DNA from: Candidatus Sulfopaludibacter sp. SbA3 | GTDB lineage: Bacteria > Acidobacteriota > Terriglobia > Bryobacterales > Bryobacteraceae | Assembly (NCBI GenBank): GCA_945890485.1 | Contig: CAMDCN010000007.1 | Location: 310,001-374,000, forward strand | Reading direction: 5' to 3' | DNA length: 64,000 bases | In this document: positions 36,187 to 45,170 of the stretch, piece after piece | Layout: each line of letters starts with the position of its first letter | Position numbering within the stretch: position 1 is the stretch's first letter | Position numbers and translations under genes: made by a program | Notes under the pieces: generated by a model | What the model was told of the DNA's origin: nothing | Seen by the model: only the letters and a program-made list of their open reading frames with translations | The model's database searches: none

Positions 36187-36215
36187 TTAGCTCCCGGTAA
36201 CCTAACTCCAAACTT

Positions 36216-36249
36216 GGCCCGGGTTGTCGGAACAATCCGGGCCTTTTTT
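36216..36249 (+). terminator. Intrinsic terminator of flagellin 3
   Basis: GGCCCGGGTTGT (36216-36227) pairs with ACAATCCGGGCC (36232-36243), allowing one G-U pair, and is followed by six T (36244-36249). This is a strong Rho-independent terminator 30 bases after the flagellin stop codon. Confidence 0.92.
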
Positions 36250-36300
36250 CACCGCCGCCGCCCTCGCCATTCCACCTCGTCCCGCCGATGGATACAGTAG

Positions 36301-38163
36301 ATGACGGCCGCGGCTCGAATAATTGAAAAAGCACAGCAACTGCACCAAGCTGGCCGTTGGCAGGAGGCCGAACGCCTCTACTTGCAGGCTCTGGAGCAAG
36401 CACCGGGAGAAACCACCGGGCTGCACCTGCTCGGCTTGTTGCACGCCGAGACGGGCCGAGAAGATACCGCGGCACAACTCCTGTCTGCCGCGATTGGCAT
36501 CGAAGGACCATCGTCCCATCTTTGCCGTAATCTGGGGATCATCCTCGAAAGGCAGGGCAAGCGGGAAGCCGCCGTGGCTTGCTATCGCCAGGCGGTCACG
36601 ATCCAGCCAAGGGCCACCGACATCTGGGTTCGCCTTGCGGAGGTACTGGGCGGGCTCGGGCGTTTTGGCGATGCAACACAGGCGTGGCGCCGGGCGCTTG
36701 AAACAAGCTGCGATCCGGTGGAAATGCAGATTCCGTGGCGATTGGCCTGGGCCAAGGCCCTGGTGCTGGCGGGAGATCGGGAGTCAGCGAGAGAAATGCT
36801 CGGGCGGATTCTGCGGATGGACCCAGGCCACATCTCCGCACGCTACGACCTTGGCGTCGTCCTCATGCAGTTGGATCGCGTACCTGAGGCCGTGGCAGAA
36901 TTCGCGAAGGTGGTGACCGCCGACCCAGTCCATGCAGAGGCGCACAACAATCTAGGCGTTCTCCTGCACAGTCTCGGGGACACCGACCGGGCGCGCCACC
37001 ACTACATAGCATCCCTCGAAGCCCGTCCCGACACGATCACGGCCCGGTATAACCTTGGAACGCTGCTCCAGGAAACCGGCGAGATCGAGCTGGCGATCAA
37101 CGAGCTCCGTCGCGTCCTGGATTACGACACCAGACACGAGGGAGCCTGGACCAACCTGAGCAACTGCCTGCTTAGTCTCGGCGATCCGGATGCAGCACTC
37201 GAATGCGCCGGGAAGGCATTGGCCCTCGCTCCAGGCCACCGGTCGGCAACTTGGAATGCGGGGCTCGCGCAACTTACGATTGGACGGTTGCGCGAAGGCT
37301 GGTCCGGATACGAAGTACGGTTTGAGCTAGGCGGGGGAACCCGGCGGCGACCCTTCCCGATGCCGCTTTGGCGAGGGGAGCCGCTCGCAGGTAAGACCAT
37401 CCTGGTCTACGCGGAACAAGGGTTGGGCGATACGCTGCATTTCTGCCGGTATCTGGCCAAGCTGGAGGAGCGCGGGGCGCGGGTGCTCTTTGAATGCCCC
37501 GAGAAACTCGCGCCGGTACTTGGGACGCTTCGCCCAAAGCCGGAATTGGTCGTAGCTCCCATCAATTCCATCCCCTTCGCTGATTATCACGTTCCCCTGC
37601 TCAGCTTGCCCGGGTTATTCGAAACCACACTGAATTCTATTCCGGCCTATGGCCGCTACCTTGCTGCCGATCCAGAAGCTCAGGCGCGATGGCGGCATCG
37701 CGTGGCTCCGCTGCGCCCACGGCGGCTAGTTGGGTTCGTTTCGCAGGGCAACCCCAAGTACAAAAACGATCGCAACCGAAGCATCCCGTTCTCGGAGTGG
37801 GCTCCGCTCCACTCTCTGCCCGGCATTGCCATGGTGCATTTGCAGTTTGGGGTGGCGGCGCCGCCGGAACTCGCCGATCTTGATCTGGGGCCGGAAGTTG
37901 GCGACTTTGCCGACACCGCCGGACTCGTGGAAGAGTTAGATCTGGTCATCACAGTGGATACGTCCATGGTCCACTTGGCCGGAGCACTCGGTAAGGAGAC
38001 TTGGCTGCTCCTGCCGTACGCTGCCGATTGGCGTTGGCTCCGGGGAAGGAGCGATTCACCTTGGTACCCATCTGTTCGCATCTTCCGCCAACCGCGGCCG
38101 GGAGACTGGCGATCTGTCATGAGCGACGTTGCGGCTGCCATTGTGTATGAACTCGCGCCTTAA
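36301..38163 (+). CDS. TPR protein with C-terminal glycosyltransferase-like (GT9/heptosyltransferase-type) domain
   Basis: Residues 1 to about 330 form some eight or nine tetratricopeptide repeats (AGRWQEAERLYLQALEQAP, YNLGTLLQETGEIELAINEL, WTNLSNCLLSLGDPDAAL). The remaining 280 residues resemble GT-B glycosyltransferases: ILVYAEQGLGDTLHFCRYL (donor-side loop common in heptosyltransferase-like proteins), VGFVSQGNPKYKNDRNRS, and the C-terminal DLVITVDTSMVHLAGALGKETWLLLP, matching the GT9 sugar-nucleotide segment. Such TPR-glycosyltransferase fusions often glycosylate proteins. Directly downstream of three flagellin genes, it is a good candidate for flagellin modification; this role is inferred from position only. 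Confidence 0.85.
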   Translation: MTAAARIIEKAQQLHQAGRWQEAERLYLQALEQAPGETTGLHLLGLLHAETGREDTAAQLLSAAIGIEGPSSHLCRNLGIILERQGKREAAVACYRQAVTIQPRATDIWVRLAEVLGGLGRFGDATQAWRRALETSCDPVEMQIPWRLAWAKALVLAGDRESAREMLGRILRMDPGHISARYDLGVVLMQLDRVPEAVAEFAKVVTADPVHAEAHNNLGVLLHSLGDTDRARHHYIASLEARPDTITARYNLGTLLQETGEIELAINELRRVLDYDTRHEGAWTNLSNCLLSLGDPDAALECAGKALALAPGHRSATWNAGLAQLTIGRLREGWSGYEVRFELGGGTRRRPFPMPLWRGEPLAGKTILVYAEQGLGDTLHFCRYLAKLEERGARVLFECPEKLAPVLGTLRPKPELVVAPINSIPFADYHVPLLSLPGLFETTLNSIPAYGRYLAADPEAQARWRHRVAPLRPRRLVGFVSQGNPKYKNDRNRSIPFSEWAPLHSLPGIAMVHLQFGVAAPPELADLDLGPEVGDFADTAGLVEELDLVITVDTSMVHLAGALGKETWLLLPYAADWRWLRGRSDSPWYPSVRIFRQPRPGDWRSVMSDVAAAIVYELAP

Positions 38164-38499
38164 ACGCTATTCGTGATCAGCGACGGATTTCCAATCCCCA
38201 CGCTGCGTCCGGCGTTCCTGGCCCTTAACCCAAGGAATTGCAAGGGGACACCTGTTCGTCGAAGATCAGATCGCCCCGCCCGATGGATGGCCTTCACTCT
38301 TTAGGACCTTGCCGATGACAACCACACCACGATCCGATCGCCGTTCTTGCGCTCCGCACAGCACCACAACTCATTTCCCAAGCAGCGTCGCGCGGTGCGC
38401 GCCGCTCGAATCGTCGTCTCCGCCGGCGCCATCGCTTTTGAGAGGTCATGCGGTCGAGTTGCGTCATGCCCTGAATTCGTGTCATCCGTAGTCATACTC
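38164..38499. other. 336-base region without a well-supported gene
   Basis: Between the TPR-glycosyltransferase stop and the aminotransferase start no plus-strand frame looks coding. I see no tRNA, terminator or strong promoter. The right part (38301-38495) has one short minus-strand frame with coding-like GC-rich third positions, listed separately. The rest shows nothing recognisable. Confidence 0.5.
38301..38495 (-). CDS. Possible small protein, 64 aa (tentative)
   Basis: A minus-strand frame from the ATG at 38495 encodes an N-terminally acidic, then basic product ending CCAERKNGDRIVVWLSSARS. The second half uses codons with G or C at the third position, as the neighbours do, and reads like a small globular protein. 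No Shine-Dalgarno is visible, and the start nearly abuts the divergent aminotransferase start at 38500. A shorter start at 38432 (43 residues) is possible. I do not recognise the family, and it may not be a gene. Confidence 0.35.
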   Translation of the reverse strand: MTTDDTNSGHDATRPHDLSKAMAPAETTIRAARTARRCLGNELWCCAERKNGDRIVVWLSSARS

Positions 38500-39618
38500 A
38501 TGCAGCCTGTACTTCTGAACGACTTCAAACGCCAATGGTCCGAGATCGGCGAGGATGTGCTGCGGGCAGTGGAGCGCGTCGGAGCCAGCGGCTGGTACGT
38601 GCTGGGCGAAGAGGTGCGGCGTTTTGAGACTGTTCTAGCGGGGCACTGGGGTCTGGCCGAGGCAGTCGGCGTAGCCAGCGGATTGGATGCGCTGGAAATT
38701 GCGCTTCGGGCTCTGGACATTCAGCGTGGCGACCGGGTTCTGACGACACCGCTGTCGGCGTTTGCCACAACGATGGCGATTGTGCGCCTCGGTGGCGTTC
38801 CGGTGTTTTGCGATACCGACAGCAACGGGTTGCTGGATCTGGATGCGGCGGAATCGGTGCTAGCCGCCGATCGCAGCATCCGCTTCCTGTTGCCAGTTCA
38901 TTTGTTCGGGCAGAGCTTAGATCTGGACCGGTTGGCCACACTGCAGGAGCGGTTCAACGTAGGGGTCGTCGAAGACTGTGCGCAGTCAGTCGGTGCGGAG
39001 TGGGCGGGGCGGCCGACAGGAACCGTGGGCCGATTGGCAGCAACAAGCTTCTATCCCACGAAGAATCTCGGGGCGATGGGCGACGGGGGAGCGGTGCTGA
39101 CGAACGACGCTGGTCTCGCCGCCCGGGTCCGGCGCCTGCGGGACTATGGGCAGAGCGCGAAATACCGGCACGATGAAATTGGTTGGAACAGCCGGCTGGA
39201 CGAGTTGCAGGCGGCCATTCTCGGCGAAGCGGTGCTGCCCCGGCTACGCGATTGGACGAGGCGAAGGCAGGAGGTCGCTGCAACGTACACCGCTGGGATT
39301 CATCACCCCGGCGTACGGCTGCTCAGACCACCAGCAAGCGCAACGTCCTGTGAACACTTATTTCCCGTGGCCGTCGCCAAACGGGAACATTTTGAGGCAC
39401 ACCTAAAAGCCTGTGGGATTGCTACGGGAAGGCACTATCCGATTCTGATTCCCGACCAGAAAGCGATGGTGGGGACCGAATTTGAGGTCAAGGGAGAACT
39501 CAGCCGCGCCAGAGAACTGGCTGGCCACGAGGTGAGCCTGCCAATCCATCCGCAACTCACGGAGGAGGAGATCGATCGGGTGATCGCCGCGGTGAACGAG
39601 TGGACTGTCGCCGACTGA
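38500..39618 (+). CDS. DegT/DnrJ/EryC1/StrS family sugar aminotransferase
   Basis: PLP-dependent enzyme of 372 residues that typically transfers an amino group to a keto-sugar nucleotide. Motifs: VGVASGLDALEIALRAL (cofactor phosphate), TTPLSAFATTMAIVRLGGVPVFCDTD, PVHLFGQSLDLDRL, VVEDCAQSVGAEWAG, the PLP lysine K188 in YPTKNLGAMGDGGA, and NSRLDELQAAIL. The start at 38500 gives MQPVLLNDFKRQW; the longer frame from 38347 is not used because its leader is arginine-rich and unlike the family. Next to flagellins and a glycosyltransferase it may make an amino sugar for flagellin or surface glycan; that link is inferred. Confidence 0.9.
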   Translation: MQPVLLNDFKRQWSEIGEDVLRAVERVGASGWYVLGEEVRRFETVLAGHWGLAEAVGVASGLDALEIALRALDIQRGDRVLTTPLSAFATTMAIVRLGGVPVFCDTDSNGLLDLDAAESVLAADRSIRFLLPVHLFGQSLDLDRLATLQERFNVGVVEDCAQSVGAEWAGRPTGTVGRLAATSFYPTKNLGAMGDGGAVLTNDAGLAARVRRLRDYGQSAKYRHDEIGWNSRLDELQAAILGEAVLPRLRDWTRRRQEVAATYTAGIHHPGVRLLRPPASATSCEHLFPVAVAKREHFEAHLKACGIATGRHYPILIPDQKAMVGTEFEVKGELSRARELAGHEVSLPIHPQLTEEEIDRVIAAVNEWTVAD

Positions 39619-39661
39619 GATTTGCCTTGCACGAGGCGCCCTTCTCGCGCGTCTTAGGCTT

Positions 39662-40312
39662 ATGGTGACGTCAATTCGCTCCCTCTTCGTCTTTTTGCTG
39701 GCCACGACGGTTCTGCCCGGCGCGGAGTCCGTGGACCTTGCCCGGCTGCTCAAGGGCGTGGAGGACCGGTATAACTCCATTCGTACGTTAGAGTTAGGCT
39801 TTGAACAGACGTACATTGCGCCGAACAAAGCACGTCGCGTCGAGACTGGCAGCCTGCGCCTGCGGAAGCCTGGCAGAATGCGGTGGGAATACACCAAGCC
39901 CGATGGGAAATTGTTTCTCTCTGATGGCAGCAACTACTGGTACTACTCAGTACTCGCCAAGCGCGCCGAAAAGATGAAGCTGAAAGAGGCGCAGGATATC
40001 CAGGCGCCGCTCGCGTTTCTCATCGGGAAGCTGGATTTTCAGCGCGACTTCGGCAAGTTCCTGATCCAGCCCGCCGGAGAACTCGTTACGATTACAGCGG
40101 AGCCGAAGAACCCTCAGAAGTCCCCCTTCGCAAGCGTTGGATTCACGGTTGGCAAGGATAGCCGGATTTCCACTCTGACGATCAAGGGCCAGGACGGGGC
40201 GACGATGATCTTTCAGTTTGCGAGCGAAGTCCGGAACCCGCCGCTGAACGACTCGATCTTCACCTTTGTCGCGCCGCCCGGAGTGGAAGTGGTGGCCGGA
40301 GGCGAGCAGTAA
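39662..40312 (+). CDS. LolA-like outer-membrane lipoprotein carrier protein
   Basis: The 216-residue product has a signal peptide (MVTSIRSLFVFLLATTVLPGAES, cleavage near residue 21). The mature part follows the LolA pattern: LLKGVEDRYNSIRTLELGFEQTY, GSLRLRKPGRMRWEYTKPDGKLFLSDG and NYWYYSVLAKRAEKMKL. LolA carries lipoproteins across the periplasm. It stands directly (no gap) before the pilC gene and probably shares its transcript; in Acidobacteria-like genomes this may serve assembly of envelope machinery. LolA-family proteins are diverse, so the exact cargo is unknown. Confidence 0.87.
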   Translation: MVTSIRSLFVFLLATTVLPGAESVDLARLLKGVEDRYNSIRTLELGFEQTYIAPNKARRVETGSLRLRKPGRMRWEYTKPDGKLFLSDGSNYWYYSVLAKRAEKMKLKEAQDIQAPLAFLIGKLDFQRDFGKFLIQPAGELVTITAEPKNPQKSPFASVGFTVGKDSRISTLTIKGQDGATMIFQFASEVRNPPLNDSIFTFVAPPGVEVVAGGEQ

Positions 40313-41533
40313 ATGGCCGAATTCGTCCTGAAGTACGCCGACGCGCGCGGCCAGATCAAGCAGGAGATCGCCCAGGCGTCGACCGAACAGGAGTTGCGCG
40401 AGAAGTTCACGCAACAGGGGTTCCTCGTTTACTCGGTGAAACCGAAGGGCAAGTTCGACCAGCTTGCGCCCTCCCTGACCGGCGCCAATCGGAAGAAGAA
40501 GCTAAACCTCGAAAAGTTTCTGATCTTCAATCAGCAGTTCGTCACATTGATCAAAGCGGGCTTGCCGATTCTCAAGTCGCTTGATCTCCTGGCGACGCGG
40601 CTGACCGACGCCAAGATGAGCCCGCTGATCACTGCGGTCCGCGACGACGTTCGGGTGGGCACCAGCTTGTCCGACGCGTTTGCCAAGCAAGGCATCTTTC
40701 CGCCGATTTATGTTACCTCGCTGCTGGCGGGCGAACGGTCTGGCGCACTCGTGGAAGTGCTCGAACGCTTCGTTGGCTATCAGCGGATGACGCTGGCGGT
40801 GCGGAAGAAACTGATCGCGTCCCTGATCTACCCGAGCCTGCTGATCGTGCTGGTGTTGCTGTTGGTTGTCTTTCTGATCGCCTACGTCGTCCCGCAGTTC
40901 AGTTCGCTTTACAGCAGCATGAACGCAAAACTGCCGCTGCTGACGACACTGTTGATTTCGTTCGGCTCGACGGCGCAGGAGTACTTGTGGCTGGGCCTGT
41001 TGAGCTTGGCAGGGGCCGTGATCGGCTTTCGTTGGTGGGCCAAAACCCCCAGCGGCCAGGAGATGCTCGACCGGATCAAGTTGAAACTGCCGATCGCAGG
41101 CGAGATCTGGATTAAGTATCAAGTCGCCCAGTTTGCCCGGGTCTTGTCGACCTTGCTACTCGGCGGCATTCCGCTAATTCAAGCGCTGGAGACAGCGGCG
41201 GCGAGCGTCGGAACGCGGGTGTTGGCGAAGGCGCTAGAGTCGACGCGGAAGTCGGTCCGGGAAGGACAGACGCTCTCGTCGTCGCTGGATGCTACCGGGG
41301 TTTTCCCACCGTTGGCAATCGACATGATCGAGGTCGGGGAATCGACGGGCGCATTGCCGGCGATGCTTGGTTCGGTGGCTGAGTTCTTCGAAGACGACGT
41401 CCAGACGCGGTTAGGCGCGGCTCTGTCCTTGATCGAGCCGGCGATCATGATTTTTATGGGAATTTTTGTGGCCTTTGTTCTGGTGGCGCTTTATTTGCCC
41501 ATCTTTTCGCTGGCGGATACGGTTGGAGGATAG
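40313..41533 (+). CDS. pilC: Type IV pilus/type II secretion inner-membrane platform protein (PilC/GspF)
   Basis: The 406-residue product has the standard GspF layout of two homologous cytoplasmic helical bundles and membrane helices. Features include FLIFNQQFVTLIKAGLPILKSLDLL, LREVG-type segments (here GERSGALVEVLERFVGYQ), the membrane segment LIYPSLLIVLVLLLVVFLIAYVVPQF, the second bundle FARVLSTLLLGGIPLIQALE, IDMIEVGESTGALPAML and a final helix AIMIFMGIFVAFVLVALYLPIF. It anchors the assembly ATPase encoded next. The start follows the lolA stop immediately. Confidence 0.94.
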   Translation: MAEFVLKYADARGQIKQEIAQASTEQELREKFTQQGFLVYSVKPKGKFDQLAPSLTGANRKKKLNLEKFLIFNQQFVTLIKAGLPILKSLDLLATRLTDAKMSPLITAVRDDVRVGTSLSDAFAKQGIFPPIYVTSLLAGERSGALVEVLERFVGYQRMTLAVRKKLIASLIYPSLLIVLVLLLVVFLIAYVVPQFSSLYSSMNAKLPLLTTLLISFGSTAQEYLWLGLLSLAGAVIGFRWWAKTPSGQEMLDRIKLKLPIAGEIWIKYQVAQFARVLSTLLLGGIPLIQALETAAASVGTRVLAKALESTRKSVREGQTLSSSLDATGVFPPLAIDMIEVGESTGALPAMLGSVAEFFEDDVQTRLGAALSLIEPAIMIFMGIFVAFVLVALYLPIFSLADTVGG

Positions 41534-43165
41534 ATGGCGACGCAAATTAGCCCCCCGGGAGTTTCCTCACAAATCGCCGAAGCGAAGGCTTTGGCCGCAC
41601 GGTATCGGACTCCTTACGTTGACTTGAAGGAGTCGGCGGTCGATTTGGAACTGTTGCGGCTGGTGCCGGTAGACATGATGTTCCGGTACAACTTTGTGCC
41701 GGTGGCGCTTGAAAAGACGGCAACGGGCGAGACTCTCGAGATTGCGGTGGCCGATCCCCGAAATCTGCAGTTGATCGACGAACTCAGCGTGCTGCTGCGG
41801 CGGCGGCTGCGCGTAAAGGTAGCTCCGCTGTTCCAGATTACGGACCTGCTCAAGAAGACGGAGCAGTCGCAGCGCGTTCTCGAAGAGGTGACCGAAGGCT
41901 TCACGCTCGACGTCGTCTCCGACCAGGAGAACCCGGACGAGACGCTTTCGATCGATAAGATCTCAGCGGGCGGCGACGACATCGCACCGGTGATCAAACT
42001 GGTGGACAGCACGATCTTTAACGCGCTCGAGCGCCGGGCAAGCGACATCCACATCGAGACGCGCGACCAGGAAGTGGTGATCAAGTACCGCATCGACGGC
42101 GTGTTGCACTACGCGATGTCGCCCATCGCCAAGGACTGGAGTTCGATGATCATCTCGCGTATCAAGGTGATGAGCGAGCTCGACATTTCCGAACGCCGAG
42201 TACCGCAGGACGGCCGTTTCCGCGTGCGCTACAAGGGACGGTTGATCGACTTCCGCGTGTCGGTGATGCCGACGGTACACGGCGAGGACTCGGTGCTCCG
42301 CGTACTCGACAAGGAGTCGATGAGCGAGAAGTTTTCGAAGCTTTCACTCGATGTCGTGGGCTTCTCCGAGAACGACATCCGCAAGTTCCGGCTGTATATC
42401 AAAGAGCCGTACGGAATGGTGCTGGTCACGGGCCCGACCGGTTCCGGCAAGACGACGACACTCTACGCGGCGCTCAGCGAGATCAAGAACGACGAGGACA
42501 AGATCATCACAATCGAGGATCCGGTGGAGTATCAGTTGAAGGGCATCACGCAGATTCCTGTCAACGAGAAGAAGGGGCTGACGTTTGCGCGCGGGCTGCG
42601 CAGCATTCTGCGTCACGACCCGGACAAGATTCTCGTCGGCGAGATCCGCGACCAGGAGACGGCGCAGATTGCGATCAACTCGGCGCTGACGGGCCATCTG
42701 GTGTTCACGACCGTCCATGCGAACAATGTGTTCGACGTGTTGGGACGCTTCCTGAACATGGGCGTGGAACCCTACAACTTCGTTTCGGCAATGAACTGCA
42801 TTCTGGCGCAACGGCTGGTGCGGAACATCTGCGAGCATTGCAAGCAGCCGGTGGCGGTGACCGAGGAAGAGTTGCGCGAGTCGGCTTTAAATCCCGAGGA
42901 ATGGAAGGACACGATCTTCTACGAGGGCGCGGGCTGCTTTGAATGCGGCGGCACGGGATACCACGGCCGGAGCGCGATCCACGAACTGCTCGATATGTCG
43001 GAGAAGATTCGGGAGATGATTCTGGACCGGCGGCCGACCAGTGAGATTAAACGCTATGCCCGCGGCGAAGGCATGTCGACCTTGCGAGAGTCCGCTATTG
43101 AGCGGGTGCGGTCGGGAATCACGACGCTGCGGGAGATCAACAAAGTGACATTTATCGAGGGGTAA
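41534..43165 (+). CDS. pilB: Type IV pilus/type II secretion assembly ATPase (PilB/GspE)
   Basis: Hexameric ATPase that powers pilus or pseudopilus extension. The N-terminal MshEN-like domain (about 1-130) is followed by DGVLHYAMSPI, the Walker A GPTGSGKTTTLYAAL near residue 300, an Asp box (TIEDPVEYQLKGI), Walker B (LVGEIRDQETA) and the His box (TTVHANNVFDVLGRF). A tetracysteine zinc site is formed by CEHCKQ and CFECGGTG. The length (543) is typical. Its stop codon shares one base with the pilM start (TAATG), so it is translationally coupled. Confidence 0.95.
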   Translation: MATQISPPGVSSQIAEAKALAARYRTPYVDLKESAVDLELLRLVPVDMMFRYNFVPVALEKTATGETLEIAVADPRNLQLIDELSVLLRRRLRVKVAPLFQITDLLKKTEQSQRVLEEVTEGFTLDVVSDQENPDETLSIDKISAGGDDIAPVIKLVDSTIFNALERRASDIHIETRDQEVVIKYRIDGVLHYAMSPIAKDWSSMIISRIKVMSELDISERRVPQDGRFRVRYKGRLIDFRVSVMPTVHGEDSVLRVLDKESMSEKFSKLSLDVVGFSENDIRKFRLYIKEPYGMVLVTGPTGSGKTTTLYAALSEIKNDEDKIITIEDPVEYQLKGITQIPVNEKKGLTFARGLRSILRHDPDKILVGEIRDQETAQIAINSALTGHLVFTTVHANNVFDVLGRFLNMGVEPYNFVSAMNCILAQRLVRNICEHCKQPVAVTEEELRESALNPEEWKDTIFYEGAGCFECGGTGYHGRSAIHELLDMSEKIREMILDRRPTSEIKRYARGEGMSTLRESAIERVRSGITTLREINKVTFIEG

Positions 43166-44031
43166 TGGCGATCACCGACACAATCAATGGCTGGTTGGCG
43201 GATCCGGCGCCGGAGCTGAGCTTCGAAATCTCAACGCAGGGCATTGCTTATGCAGCGCGCGGTGGTTCGCCGCAATGGGCTCCTTTTGAAGGGGAGACGC
43301 TGCGGATCTCCCCAATTGAAGAGAACATTATTCGGAACGATTCGTTTCTGAAGGCGGTCCGCGAGGCGGCGGGTGCAGACAACGGGCGGAAGCGGCGGAC
43401 GGCGGTGGTGATCCTGCCGGATTACGCGGCGCGCATGGCGGTTCTGGACTTCAGCCAATTCCCATCGGACCCGGACGAACAGCGGGCGCTGGTTCGTTTT
43501 CGGATGAAGAAGACGGTTCCGTTTGACGTGGATGCGGCGGCGGTGAGCTGCTTCGTCCAACCGCGCGCGAACGGATCGAAAGAGGTGGACGTGCTGGCGA
43601 CACTCGTCTCGCTTGAAATCCTGGCGAAGTACGAGGCCCCGTTTCGGGTGGCCGGGCTGTGGCCGGGCCGAATTACCACGTCCATTCTGGCGGCGCTGGA
43701 ACTGATCCCGGCGGACGGCTGTCGAGTGCTGATTAAGCTATCAAACAAGGTGCTGACCATTGCGGTAACGATGGAAGGCCGGCTTCGATTGTTGCGATGC
43801 GTCGAACTCGCTTCAGGAGATGAGGAAGAGTTGGGCGGGGTGCTGTATCCGACCTTGGCGTATCTTGAGGATGAGTTGAAGACGCGCCCGCAATCGGTTC
43901 ATTTGTGCGGTTTGTCGTCGCTCCCGACGGATGTCGACTTGCCAGTCGAAGCGCTGCAGTCGCCGTTCGGATCTCCCTCTCCGTTGAATGCCGGGCTGCT
44001 GGGATATCTGGCTTCGGGGGGCCGAAACTAG
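43165..44031 (+). CDS. pilM: PilM-like actin-fold assembly protein
   Basis: The 288-residue product lacks a signal peptide and has segments consistent with the PilM/GspL cytoplasmic actin-like fold: LSFEISTQGIAYAARGG, VVILPDYAARMAVLDFSQFPSDPDEQRALVRFRMKKTVPFDVD, and late LAYLEDELKTRPQSVHLCGL. Divergence from the well-studied PilM is considerable, so the assignment rests mainly on its place between pilB and pilN and on these segments. PilM links the ATPase to the PilN/PilO inner-membrane complex. Confidence 0.78.
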   Translation: MAITDTINGWLADPAPELSFEISTQGIAYAARGGSPQWAPFEGETLRISPIEENIIRNDSFLKAVREAAGADNGRKRRTAVVILPDYAARMAVLDFSQFPSDPDEQRALVRFRMKKTVPFDVDAAAVSCFVQPRANGSKEVDVLATLVSLEILAKYEAPFRVAGLWPGRITTSILAALELIPADGCRVLIKLSNKVLTIAVTMEGRLRLLRCVELASGDEEELGGVLYPTLAYLEDELKTRPQSVHLCGLSSLPTDVDLPVEALQSPFGSPSPLNAGLLGYLASGGRN

Positions 44032-44032
44032 C

Positions 44033-44599
44033 ATGCGCTATCCCATTAATTTATCGAGTGAGCCGTTTCGCCGCGATCGGGCGGTGACGGTGTTCGCTGC
44101 CGTGGCGGCCGGGCTGTTGGTCGTCACCTTGGGCCTGCTTGGCACGATGATCTGGAACGAGCGGCAGGCAAAATCGGATCTGGTAGCGACGTTGGCACAG
44201 ACACAGCAGCAGATAGCGACGATGACGACAGAGCAGACGGCACTGGAGGCTTCGATGCGGAAGCCGGAAAACGCCGACGTGCTCGAGCGCAGTGTGTTCT
44301 TGAATACCCTGATTGCCCGGAAGGGGATCAGTTGGTCGCGTCTGTTCGCCGATTTGGAGCAGGTACTGCCCTACAACGCGCGCCTCATCGCATTGCGGCC
44401 GCAAGCGAACGCGCGGAACGAGATTCAGTTGGAGATGACGATTGGAGCGCAGAGCATTGAGCCAGTGATTGACCTGTTGAAGCGAATGGAGGCGTCCCCG
44501 GTCTTCTCCATCCCGTCGATGGCGACGATGCTGCCACCGTCACAGAGTGAGCCCCTGTACCGGTATCGCGTGAGTGTGAACTATGCCCAAAAACTTTAA
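44033..44599 (+). CDS. pilN: PilN-like inner-membrane assembly protein
   Basis: From the ATG at 44033 the product starts MRYPINLSSEPFRRDRAV, the short PilN-type N-terminus that docks to PilM (INLxxxPFR). One membrane helix follows (about 20-42, VFAAVAAGLLVVTLGLLGTMIW), then a coiled coil and a small periplasmic ferredoxin-like domain. Longer frames starting within pilM were rejected. The 188-residue length is usual. The gene overlaps pilO by 17 bases. Confidence 0.85.
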   Translation: MRYPINLSSEPFRRDRAVTVFAAVAAGLLVVTLGLLGTMIWNERQAKSDLVATLAQTQQQIATMTTEQTALEASMRKPENADVLERSVFLNTLIARKGISWSRLFADLEQVLPYNARLIALRPQANARNEIQLEMTIGAQSIEPVIDLLKRMEASPVFSIPSMATMLPPSQSEPLYRYRVSVNYAQKL

Positions 44600-45170
44600 G
44601 CTCGATCTGCCGCGCCTTATCGTGCTGGTACTGCTGGGATTGAATCTAGTGGCGGCGTGGTTTGTGTATCAGCCCATTGGCGGTTCGGCTGAGGAGATCG
44701 AAGCGCAGCTTAGCGCGCTGCGGAACCAGGCTCGGGAGCGAAAGAGTTCGCTCGAACGGACGAAGAAGCTGACTGCGAATATGGACCGGGGGCGGAACGA
44801 GGGCGACCAGTTCCTGGCGGGATACTTTTTGAGCCGCTCGACGACGTATTCGACGGTTGTCGACGAGTTGTCGAGTATGGCGAAGCGAGCAGGGGTGAGA
44901 GTACGCGAGCACGGATTCGTGGAGGACCCGGTGGAGGGTTCCGACGAGTTGTCCATGCTGTCCGTGAATGGCAACTACGAAGGCACATACGCGGACTTGC
45001 TGCACTTTCTTCGAGAGGTGGACAAAGCGCCGAGGCTCATCATCATTGAGGCGCTATCCGCCTCGCCGCAGCAGGGTACGGGGGTGCTGAACATCAACAT
45101 GAGGGCCAATACCTTCGTCCGTGAGTCCCCGCTGTCGGAAGTGGCGCAGAACACCGGGGGTGCCCGATGA
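44583..45170 (+). CDS. pilO: PilO-like inner-membrane assembly protein
   Basis: The 195-residue product has a short cytoplasmic start (MPKNFKLDLPRL), one membrane helix (IVLVLLGLNLVAAWFVY), a coiled coil (EIEAQLSALRNQARERKSSLERTKKL) and a periplasmic domain typical of PilO, with SVNGNYEGTYADLLHFLREVDKAPRLIIIEAL. PilN and PilO form a heterodimer in the alignment complex. The 17-base overlap with pilN and ATGA overlap with the next gene point to coupled translation of the complex. Confidence 0.85.
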   Translation: MPKNFKLDLPRLIVLVLLGLNLVAAWFVYQPIGGSAEEIEAQLSALRNQARERKSSLERTKKLTANMDRGRNEGDQFLAGYFLSRSTTYSTVVDELSSMAKRAGVRVREHGFVEDPVEGSDELSMLSVNGNYEGTYADLLHFLREVDKAPRLIIIEALSASPQQGTGVLNINMRANTFVRESPLSEVAQNTGGAR

